Source: CAXGTL01 sp964645705
Lineage (GTDB): Archaea; Nanobdellota; Nanobdellia; Woesearchaeales; CAXGTL01
DNA: 64,000 nucleotides
Assembly: GCA_964645705.1 (NCBI GenBank)
Contig: CAZYAB010000003.1
Span: forward strand, 152,021-216,020
Direction of reading: 5' to 3'
Notes under the pieces: model-generated
What the model was told of the DNA's origin: nothing
Databases searched by the model: none
Seen by the model: the letters and a program-made list of their open reading frames with translations, nothing else
Part shown: positions 57,262 through 64,000 of the stretch, in pieces
Position numbering within the stretch: position 1 is the stretch's first letter
Layout of the letters: each line of letters opens with the position of its first letter
Made by a program: the position numbers and the translations under genes

Positions 57262-57832
57262 CTTTTAAATACTTCTTAAGTCTTTTTTCTAACTCCTTTA
57301 TTTCAAATCCTTTCTTTTTCCACAGCTCTAATTTATGCTTCATTCTTTCAATGTTGAGTTTTTCGCCTTCTAGGATTTCTCCCTTTTTAATCTGGCCTAA
57401 TTTTCTCATTCTATCTTCTAAAGTATTTGTTTCATAACCTAGAACTTTCCATTTGTTAATCTTATCAATTAGAATTTGTCTTTCTTTTTCTTCTTTTCCT
57501 GTTTCTCTCTTTTGTTCTTCTTTTGTTTTTTCAAGTTGGTCTTTCTTTTTGAATAATTCTGTACCAAATTTAAAGAGACTCTTTTTCTTTTCTTTCTTTT
57601 TCTCTTTTATTTCTTTTCCTTTTTCCTTTGCTTTCCTCTTTTCTATCTCTTTTTTCTTTCTCTCTTTTTGTTCTTGTTTTTTCTCTTCTTTTCTTCTTTA
57701 GTTTCTTCTTTTTCTTCTGGTTTTTCTTCTTGTTTTTCCTTTTCTTGTCTCTTTTTTCTTTTTTCTATTCTCTTTTTTTCTTTTTTCTCATGTTTTTCTT
57801 TTTCTTTGTTTGTTTTTTTCTCTTTTTCATTC
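57254..57832 (-). pseudogene. Frameshifted Lys/Glu-rich gene
   Basis: The C-terminal frame is clear and has normal composition (LIDKINKWKVLGYETNTLED, MKHKLELWKKKGFEIKELEK, ending RLKKYLKDE). It has no start codon before an in-frame TAA at 57698-57700. Further upstream a second frame encodes similar Lys/Glu-rich sequence, stopping near 57650. A single-base indel within the purine run around 57660-57700 would join them. An additional shift would be needed to use the ATG at 57830. It may be a sequencing error in homopolymers or a real lesion. It overlaps the next gene by 8 nt and lies 8 nt after the SAM synthetase gene. Confidence 0.55.
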
Positions 57833-57846
57833 TATGTTTTTATTTT

Positions 57847-58914
57847 TTATTTCAACCTTTTTAAGTGTTTCTCAACAATCTCTTTAATTCCTTTTTTCCG
57901 ACCTAAAACCCTAACATAAACAGCTTTTGGTTCTGACAAAGGTTTACCAATCTCAGAAACAATCTGAACTTCAACTTGTTTACGACCAAGCTTTGCAACA
58001 TTCTGAGCAATCTTATGCGCAGCAACCTGATAAGTTCTGCCAGGATGATAAATATTTTTACCTGCAAAAGACTCAATTGACATTGGCCGACTAGGTGTAA
58101 TCAAATAATTATAACGATTACCTCGACCAGCATTACCATCATCACCATTTTCTGCACTAAGTCCAGAAACTGTCAAATATAAAGACGACAGATCATTATA
58201 ATTATCAAGTGTGTTGATCTCAACATCAATCTTAAACTTTTTTTCAATCTTTTTCCTAATCTTATTTTTAATATTAACATAATCACCAATATTTTTTACA
58301 TATTTTCCAATAAAAGCAATTGCTATTATTAAGTTGATTGATTTCTTTTCACGAATTCCCATAATTTTAATATCTTTACCAATTGCTTTCTCACTAACAC
58401 TAAGTTTTTTAATAAACTTGTTTACATCTAAAACTAATTGTTCAAGTTTTGAAAAAGAATAATGTGCACAACCAATACTTGTATCATTTGCAACACGTTT
58501 TTTTGGAACAGAAGTTAGATTAGATGCTCCTTGCTGAACATCAATCACAAGCTTAAACTTAGCCCACCTAAACTGTTTTAAATATTTTCTAACACTAACA
58601 CCAATAATATTATGTACAGGCACCTTCACTTTGCCAACTTTAGAAGTCGCTCTTCCAGCAATGATGATTTTGATTGGCTTTTTTATTCTACCAATTCTAA
58701 AACCAGGCTTTGCTTGACCAGCAATTAACAAACATTTATCAACATTATGATGAAGCACTCTACCAAATCTTTTAATATAATATTTACTTAATGCATTAGA
58801 AGCAATCTCGCAAATATCATCGCACATAGTATCAGGATGACCTTTACCTTTTAGCTCAACAAACTCCAGCTTTTGTTTTTCAATTGATTTCCTGATTTTG
58901 TCAATAATTATCAT
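57847..58914 (-). CDS. mat: Archaeal S-adenosylmethionine synthetase
   Basis: This enzyme makes SAM from methionine and ATP. The archaeal form has little similarity to bacterial MetK. Family features are FVELKGKGHPDTMCDDICEI, HHNVDKCLLIAGQ, VIDVQQGASNLTSV, ANDTSIGCAHYSFSKLEQLV and SAENGDDGNAGRGNRYNYLI. At 355 residues it is shorter than the usual 400, mostly in loops. It supplies SAM for QueA, the radical SAM enzyme and the methyltransferases in the window. Confidence 0.93.
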   Translation of the reverse strand: MIIIDKIRKSIEKQKLEFVELKGKGHPDTMCDDICEIASNALSKYYIKRFGRVLHHNVDKCLLIAGQAKPGFRIGRIKKPIKIIIAGRATSKVGKVKVPVHNIIGVSVRKYLKQFRWAKFKLVIDVQQGASNLTSVPKKRVANDTSIGCAHYSFSKLEQLVLDVNKFIKKLSVSEKAIGKDIKIMGIREKKSINLIIAIAFIGKYVKNIGDYVNIKNKIRKKIEKKFKIDVEINTLDNYNDLSSLYLTVSGLSAENGDDGNAGRGNRYNYLITPSRPMSIESFAGKNIYHPGRTYQVAAHKIAQNVAKLGRKQVEVQIVSEIGKPLSEPKAVYVRVLGRKKGIKEIVEKHLKRLK

Positions 58915-59046
58915 ACAATATGCCTCTTTTTTTGTGATAATATTTACTTAATCTTAATAATATATAAATGTTGTCACAAACAGAATTTTAATACATATAT
59001 TTATATACATATAAACTAATTTAATATTAAAAATAGGGGTGATCGT

Positions 59047-60948
59047 ATGAAATCTTGGATTAATAGAAAACTTATTAAAAAAGCTAAAAAAAATAAAGTT
59101 GAATTATTTTCTGACAGATATACACAGCAAAAACCACAGTGTCATTGGTGTTTAAAAGGAATTAGCTGTAGAAATTGTTTTGCAGGACCATGCAGAATAA
59201 CACCACAAAAAGGAGCTGTTAAAGGTATATGTGGTGCATCAGCAGATGTAATTGTTGCAAGGAATTTATTAAGACATTGTGCAGCAGGAGCATCAAGTCA
59301 TGTTGACCATGCAAGAGAAGCTCTTTTAGCATTATACAAAATTGGCCAAGGAAAAAGAATACCATATAAAATCAAAGATGAACAAAAATTAAGAAATCTT
59401 GCTAAATTACTAAAAGTTAAATCAACAGGAGATATAAAAAAAGTTGCAAAAGCAGTTGCATTAGAAGCATTTGAAGATTTTAGAAGACAGGAAGGTGTTT
59501 TTCATAAAGATGAAGGAGAATATTTAAATTGGTTAAAGATAACTGCAACAAAAGAAAGAATTAAAACATGGGAAAAATTAGGAATACTTCCTATTAATGC
59601 TGATCTTGAAACTTCTAGAGTATTGCATGTTACAACAATGGGTAATGATGCTGACCCTGTTTCTTTATTATTAAGAACATTGAGAAACGGTTTAGTTGAT
59701 GGTTATTCTGGTCTGCATTTAGCAACAAATATTCAAGATATTTTGTTTGGAACTCCAACATTAACAAAATCAGAATGTAATCTTGGTGTAATGGACAAAG
59801 ATTATATTAATATTGCTGTGCATGGTCATGTTCCTTTATTATCTGAAAAAATAGTTGAATTTTCTAAAAAACTGAACAAAGTTGCAAAAAAAAGAGGTGC
59901 AAAAGGAATCAAGATCGTGGGAATATGTTGTACTGGTAATGAAGTCTTGATGAGACACGGAATTCCTCAAGCTGGCCACATATTGCAAGCAGAATTAGCA
60001 ATTGTCACAGGTGCTCTTGATCTTATGGTTGTTGATACACAGTGTATTTATCCATCTTTGCAAGATGTAGCATCATGCTATCATACAAAGATTGTAACCA
60101 CAATGATTGCCAAAATACCAGGTGCAGAACATATACCATTCCATGTTGAAAATGCAAACAAAGCAGCTAAAAAAATAATAATGATGGGTATTAATAATTT
60201 CAAAAAAAGAAAAAATAAATCTACCTTAATACCAAAAGAAAAAGTTACAATGTATGGTGGTTTTTCAGCTGAGACAATTATTGCTGCACTTAGTAAACTA
60301 AACAAGAAAAAACCATTAAAACCATTAGTTGACAATATTTTAAATGGAAATATTCTTGGAGTTGCTGCAATTGTTGGATGCAGAAATCCAAAACTGTGCG
60401 GACACAAGTTTACAGAAGAACTAACAAAAATATTATTAAAAAATAATATATTAGTTATTACCACAGGTTGTATTGCACATAGTACTGCACAAGAAGGTTT
60501 GATGTTACCACAAGCAACAAACAAGTATGCAGGAAAAAAATTAAAAGCAGTTCTTACTGCAATTGGTAATGCAAATGGATTAAAAGGACCAATACCACCT
60601 GTACTTCACATGGGTAGTTGTGTTGATAATTCTAGAATAGAAACAGTTGTTAATGCAATTTCAAATTATCTTAAATTACCAATACCAAAATTACCAATTG
60701 TTGCATCTGCACCAGAATATATGACTGAAAAAGCAGTTTCCATTGGAACATGGGCATTGGCTCTTGGAATTGGTGTACATTTAAACCCTGTTCCTCCAGT
60801 AACAGGCTCTAAAATAGTAACAAAAGTATTAACTAAAGACCTTGAAAAAATAACTGGTGGAAAAGTTTTAATTGGAACAACACCAGAGAAAGCTGCAAAA
60901 GTAATGATTGCTCATATTAAAGCTAAGAGAAAAGCACTAAAGATTTAA
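59047..60948 (+). CDS. cooS: Nickel carbon-monoxide dehydrogenase, catalytic subunit CooS
   Basis: This enzyme interconverts CO and CO2. The D and B cluster cysteines are in CHWCLKGISCRNCFAGPCRI. The C-cluster ligands are HGHVPLLS (His), GICCTGNEVLMR, VVDTQCIYPS, IVGCRNPKLCG, ITTGCIAHS and HMGSCVDNSR. The proton-channel histidines (LRHCAAGASSHVDHA) and catalytic lysine (PEYMTEKAVSIGTW) are kept. At 633 residues it is the length of monofunctional CooS. No CooF ferredoxin, CooC maturation factor or hydrogenase is nearby. A TATA box (TATTTATATACA) and GGGGTGATC precede the ATG. Confidence 0.94.
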   Translation: MKSWINRKLIKKAKKNKVELFSDRYTQQKPQCHWCLKGISCRNCFAGPCRITPQKGAVKGICGASADVIVARNLLRHCAAGASSHVDHAREALLALYKIGQGKRIPYKIKDEQKLRNLAKLLKVKSTGDIKKVAKAVALEAFEDFRRQEGVFHKDEGEYLNWLKITATKERIKTWEKLGILPINADLETSRVLHVTTMGNDADPVSLLLRTLRNGLVDGYSGLHLATNIQDILFGTPTLTKSECNLGVMDKDYINIAVHGHVPLLSEKIVEFSKKLNKVAKKRGAKGIKIVGICCTGNEVLMRHGIPQAGHILQAELAIVTGALDLMVVDTQCIYPSLQDVASCYHTKIVTTMIAKIPGAEHIPFHVENANKAAKKIIMMGINNFKKRKNKSTLIPKEKVTMYGGFSAETIIAALSKLNKKKPLKPLVDNILNGNILGVAAIVGCRNPKLCGHKFTEELTKILLKNNILVITTGCIAHSTAQEGLMLPQATNKYAGKKLKAVLTAIGNANGLKGPIPPVLHMGSCVDNSRIETVVNAISNYLKLPIPKLPIVASAPEYMTEKAVSIGTWALALGIGVHLNPVPPVTGSKIVTKVLTKDLEKITGGKVLIGTTPEKAAKVMIAHIKAKRKALKI

Positions 60949-60994
60949 TTATTTTATTTTTGATTATTTTTATTAAACAAAAACACAGGCAAAT

Positions 60995-61552
60995 ATGCAA
61001 CTAGAACTTATCTACTTAATACTTGGATTAATTGGTCTTTTAATAGGTAGTGAACTAGTNNNNNNNNNNNNNNNNNNNNNNNNNNNNNNNNNNNNNNNNN
61101 NNNNNNNNNNNNNNNNNNNNNNNNNNNNNNNNNNNNNNNNNNNNNNNNNNNNNNNNNNNCATGCTGTTCTTGATAATGGTATTGCACTTGCAAGTGCTTG
61201 GGGTATCAGCCAGACAATAATAGGTATTACAATTGTTGGTTTAGGAACATCTTTACCAGAACTTGCAATCTCATTAAATGCATTAAGAAAAGGTGCTCTT
61301 AAGTTATCAGCAGCTAATTTAATAGGTAGTAATACATTTGATATCTTGTTTACATTAGGACTTGGAAGTGCGATTGCTGGTTTTAATGTTAATGATGGAT
61401 TATTGTTTTTTGACATTCCTTTGTTATTTTTATTTTCATTAATGGTGTGTTATTTCTTTTACAGAAAAATGAAAATAGAGAAGAAAGAAGCAATTATTTT
61501 GTTGTTGGTTTATTTTGCTTATATTGGTATTAAGGTTTTTACTAGTTTATAG
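60995..61552 (+). CDS. Na+/Ca2+ exchanger (CaCA) family protein, interrupted by the assembly gap
   Basis: The N terminus (LIYLILGLIGLLIGSEL) begins the first half. After the gap only the alpha repeat with IVGLGTSLPELAISLNALRK and AANLIGSNTFDILFTLGLGS remains, followed by three membrane segments. A complete family member has two such halves and about 320 residues, while here only about 150 residues are visible. So either the gap hides much more than 100 nt, or the gene is a half-size form. The two homologous halves could have caused the assembly failure. Confidence 0.75.
   Translation: MQLELIYLILGLIGLLIGSELXXXXXXXXXXXXXXXXXXXXXXXXXXXXXXXXXXHAVLDNGIALASAWGISQTIIGITIVGLGTSLPELAISLNALRKGALKLSAANLIGSNTFDILFTLGLGSAIAGFNVNDGLLFFDIPLLFLFSLMVCYFFYRKMKIEKKEAIILLLVYFAYIGIKVFTSL
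61060..61159. other. Assembly gap (100 N)
   Basis: This gap is inside the CaCA exchanger gene; its real length is unknown. Confidence 0.95.
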
Positions 61553-61963
61553 TTTATAATGCCCACCATCCAATTCCCCCGACCTCCCACCCCTTGCTCG
61601 GTGAGTGGTAATTCTTGGGTTGTGGTCTATAAAATGAATTATAGAACATAAACTATTTCTTAACATGAAAAAAAAACATAGAATCATTGCATCAATGTCC
61701 GAAGTCTAAGCATCAACAAAAAATCAGATCCGAAGATCAAAAGTCTTGCATCAACCCAAATTCTCCCATTAATGCAAATGAATATGAGTAGACCACAATC
61801 AAAATAATAAACCAAAGCACTTGAATCCGAAGACCCAAACACAAAGATAAACCATCAATCATGTGATCCATTTGTTAGGTTTGCATAAGTTGTATTTAAA
61901 GGTTTCTATTTTCTGTTTTTTTTTGTTTTTTATTATTTTTACTACTTTTATTTTATTTAAACT
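61553..61963. other. Long intergenic region with an inverted repeat and short repeated words
   Basis: It starts with C-rich element D. TTGTGGTCTA at 61620-61629 is repeated inverted as TAGACCACAA at 61789-61798, enclosing about 160 nt. Within and just after it, GCATCAA occurs at 61689, 61710 and 61748. TCCGAAG occurs at 61698, 61729 and 61826. I see no ORF of more than a few dozen codons. On the minus strand the repeated words read TTGATGC and CTTCGGA, weakly like box C motifs. A structured RNA is possible. Confidence 0.45.
61561..61620 (+). repeat. C-rich intergenic element, copy D
   Basis: GCCCACCATCC starts the element, followed by CCCCC and GACCTCCCACCCC, then a G-rich end with GGTGAGTGG and TTGGG. 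Its first 11 bases are identical to copy E. It follows the CaCA exchanger gene. Confidence 0.6.
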
Positions 61964-63286
61964 TTAGAAATCAAACTTGTTCTTTTTAACTTCTTGTCTT
62001 ATTGCCATTGGTGAACCTCCACCGTGCCATGTAAACCTTGGTCTAATGTGGACAGGATAAATTCTTTCGTTTTGGTCGTCGATGATAAGGGCAGAACCTT
62101 TTACACCTGGCAAATTATCAAGCTGTCTGTCTAAGCCTTCTCTCATATAACTTTGCATTAGGACTGCTAATGCGTCTGTATCTATCTTTGCTGTTAATCT
62201 GTGTGCAATTATAATGTCTGATTGTGTCATCACATCTGTATGTATTTTTCCTGGTTGTTGTGAAGCTAAGATCAATGATATTCCTGGTTGTCTTCCTTCT
62301 CTTAAGATCGTGATAAGTGCGTCTGATGCTGTTGTTTTTCCTTTGTTTGGCAAGAATTCGTGAGCCTCGTCTATAACTAACCAGACAAGCGGCATTTTGC
62401 TTACTTTTTTTTCTGAGAAAAAATGAATTGATTTTTCAATGTCTGCAAATTCTTCTGTTTTTCTTTGTTCCATTCTGTCAATAAATAATTTTTGTGCAAC
62501 CAATCCTATTACCAATGCTTTAATTGTCCAGCCACCTGGAACAGTTGCATAACAACTTACATCCAAAACAGTTACTTTGCCTGGTTTGACAAGGTCAATT
62601 AGTTTTACTCCCTCTTCAGAAAACAAACCCCATGTTTCTGTGTTAAGAAATCTGTTCTCTGCTGCATTCTTAATATTTTCATTTGATTTTGTATCATCTT
62701 TTATTGCTTTTATTATATCATCAATAGAATAATCTTTTTTCTTTTCACCGAGATCATTAATCACTCTTTCAATCAAAACTCCTACATCAGAATTTCTATC
62801 AATGCCAAAACTTAAACACCAATCAACAATGCTAAGTTCAGATGGTTTAATTGAAAATGGATAATCAGTTGGAACACCTTCGTCTTTATATTTATTATAA
62901 TAACCAACAGGTGTGAAAATTATTACGTCAAGTGGTTTTGGTTCTAGGTTCCAGTCTCTAAGAATTTCTGAGTCTTGTCTATTAGGATATTTCATTGTCC
63001 AATAAACACCCATTGTGTCCAGCATAACAATGCTTAGGTTTTGTCGAACTTCGATTGGCATTGAAGCAAGTCCTTCGGATATTACGCCCATTGTGTAACT
63101 TTTTCCGCTTCCTCTTTTTCCACAAACAAACACAACGTGTGCACTTGCAATGTCCATGTAAACTTCATTTGCTAATGATGTTAACTGTCCCATTCTAACA
63201 TATTGCTTTGCTAAAAAAATAGTTCCTAATTTACCGTATTGTTCTTTTTGTTGTTTGTTTCTTCCTATTATTATTTCATATGTCAT
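61964..63286 (-). CDS. Second HerA/DUF87-like ATPase
   Basis: This 440-residue P-loop ATPase has Walker A VCGKRGSGKSYTMGVISEGL, Walker B PLVWLVIDEAHEFLPNKGKT, ILREGRQPGISLILASQQPG and the arginine region HRLTAKIDTDALAVL. It has the HAS-like N-terminal beta region but lacks the C-terminal winged helix of the HerA at 48085. The start is the ATG at 63286 (MTYEIIIG), with a TATA box TTTATATATAA about 35 nt upstream. It probably moves DNA or protein. No nurA is adjacent. Confidence 0.85.
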   Translation of the reverse strand: MTYEIIIGRNKQQKEQYGKLGTIFLAKQYVRMGQLTSLANEVYMDIASAHVVFVCGKRGSGKSYTMGVISEGLASMPIEVRQNLSIVMLDTMGVYWTMKYPNRQDSEILRDWNLEPKPLDVIIFTPVGYYNKYKDEGVPTDYPFSIKPSELSIVDWCLSFGIDRNSDVGVLIERVINDLGEKKKDYSIDDIIKAIKDDTKSNENIKNAAENRFLNTETWGLFSEEGVKLIDLVKPGKVTVLDVSCYATVPGGWTIKALVIGLVAQKLFIDRMEQRKTEEFADIEKSIHFFSEKKVSKMPLVWLVIDEAHEFLPNKGKTTASDALITILREGRQPGISLILASQQPGKIHTDVMTQSDIIIAHRLTAKIDTDALAVLMQSYMREGLDRQLDNLPGVKGSALIIDDQNERIYPVHIRPRFTWHGGGSPMAIRQEVKKNKFDF

Positions 63287-63333
63287 TTTATTTTTTTCTT
63301 TTATTAATATTGTTTGTATTATATATAAACTTT

Positions 63334-63386
63334 GCCCACCATCCAAAACCCCCAACCACCCACCCCTGGTTTGATAAGGGATGATT
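63334..63386 (+). repeat. C-rich intergenic element, copy E
   Basis: GCCCACCATCC is followed by CCCCC and AACCACCCACCCC, then GATAAGGGATGAT. It lies between the surface-protein gene and the promoter of the HerA-like gene, ending 4-5 nt from that TATA box on the left side. On the minus strand it has four G-runs suitable for a G-quadruplex. Confidence 0.6.
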
Positions 63387-63419
63387 TGTTGTTGGCTGTT
63401 TTTTATTAGGTTGAAAGTT

Positions 63420-64000
63420 TTATCCTGTTGCAGTTATTGTTATTCCTGAATTCTTAGCACCTGATGGTTCTCCGTCAGGCACTTCTAAATAAATATGTAG
63501 TCTTGCATCGTCTGCTGTGTCTGAATAATTAAGGTTTCTTATGTCAATGTCTGATGATGATGTTTGCATTTGTCTATCTGTTGTATTAAGCATGTCGCAA
63601 GTATTTGTTTCATTTGACTCTAACCAATATCTATAATAATTTGTTGGATTTGGTTGTGTTGACCATATGCTTGCACCTGTAATGGAAATATTCATTAAAA
63701 TGTTTCCTGCGTTTTGTATTATTATTGGTGAATTATCTGTTGAAGAGTTTGCAGTTTCTCCTGGTAGCATGTTTCCAAATTCAATTGTTGGTGTTGCTAA
63801 TGAAACTAGTAATTCTGATTCTATTGTAAAGTTCCATGTTTCTGACCATGCACCATATTCTTCGTCATCATATGCTCTTACTTTCCAATAATATTCAATA
63901 TCTGTTTCTAATTCAAGATCTGATAATAAGTATGCTGTTCTGTTTGGAATTTCTGATATATTTGTTTCTACTATAATTCCTGATGAACTGTTAATGTGAA
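63420..64000 (-). CDS. Fibronectin-type-III-containing surface protein, C-terminal part
   Basis: The frame is open through the window edge, so only the last 190 or so residues are seen. TDIEYYWKVRAYDDEEYGAW followed by SETWNFTI is the end of a fibronectin type III domain. After it comes a Thr/Asn/Ser-rich beta domain (IIIQNAGNILMNISITGASI) ending TITATG with no membrane anchor. Many N-x-S/T sites are present, as in glycosylated exported proteins. The ATG at 63770 is internal. Confidence 0.75.
   Translation of the reverse strand, partial: HINSSSGIIVETNISEIPNRTAYLLSDLELETDIEYYWKVRAYDDEEYGAWSETWNFTIESELLVSLATPTIEFGNMLPGETANSSTDNSPIIIQNAGNILMNISITGASIWSTQPNPTNYYRYWLESNETNTCDMLNTTDRQMQTSSSDIDIRNLNYSDTADDARLHIYLEVPDGEPSGAKNSGITITATG

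Noticed and set aside
61697..61760. Box C/D guide RNA on the minus strand
   Set aside because: TTGATGC only partly matches box C, and correctly spaced D boxes are lacking.

Overview
The window is archaeal chromosomal DNA, very AT-rich with short intergenic gaps. It carries archaeal ribosomal proteins (eL42, eS27, eL37, eS8, eL40, eL43, uL1, P0/P1), aIF2-alpha, aIF5A, a histone, GINS, Nop10, an Sm protein, Rpo12, Pcc1, prefoldin beta, an S-layer protein, HerA-type ATPases and many genes with a TATA box about 25-30 nt before an ATG (leaderless). Small coiled-coil and membrane proteins and several bacterial-type enzymes (class II LysRS, GpmI, QueA/QueH) suggest a DPANN archaeon of the Woesearchaeota/Pacearchaeota kind. 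That placement is inference from gene content. Three runs of exactly 100 N (17044-17143, 56301-56400, 61060-61159) are scaffold gaps, two of them at or beside tandem repeats.

Layout. 1-8414: Pth2, LysRS, a retropepsin/ATP-grasp pair resembling RimB/RimK, the queuosine enzymes QueA and QueH, and the glycolytic enzymes GpmI and enolase. 8524-14541: PAC2 protein, an inositol-phosphatase-like protein, then the conserved archaeal replication/translation cluster GINS - eL42 - eS27 - aIF2-alpha - Nop10, and a radical SAM protein. 14604-21383: S-layer gene, intron-containing tRNA-Leu, Sm - eL37 - glycosyltransferase operon, eS8, and an Fe-S PD-(D/E)XK nuclease with an unknown partner. 21431-26786: regulators (two Lrp-like, two AbrB-PhoU), rubrerythrin, superoxide reductase, metallopeptidase. 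26874-34048: histone, aIF5A, eL40, site-2 protease, cis-prenyltransferase, transglutaminase-like protein, uL1-P0-P1 stalk operon, coiled-coil and CBS proteins. 34036-39181: membrane transport, rRNA/tRNA methyltransferase, truncated RqcH. 39169-44402: two TrmB regulators, each divergent from genes of unknown function and sharing one operator architecture, then a self-contained regulator flanked by identical palindromes. 44787-53774: TrmJ, MgtE, HerA, Drg-type GTPase, MscS-like protein, and the eL43-Rpo12-Pcc1-prefoldin-UPF0147 operon. 53779-64000: intron-containing tRNA-Pro, ThpR, TrpRS, Lys/Glu-rich coiled-coil genes, SAM synthetase, Ni-CO dehydrogenase (CooS), a cation exchanger, a second HerA-like ATPase and the end of a fibronectin-type surface protein.

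The least explained signals are not proteins. (1) Three copies of a 100-123 nt element fold into the same three-way-junction shape with compensating base changes; two are flanked by perfect direct repeats of 10 and 15 bp. (2) Five C-rich intergenic elements are all on the same strand. (3) Both tRNAs carry small bulge-helix-bulge-like introns at non-anticodon positions (D-loop of tRNA-Leu, T-loop of tRNA-Pro). (4) The two TrmB control regions share a palindrome, a TATA-like stretch and a GTCACCA block at the same spacing.
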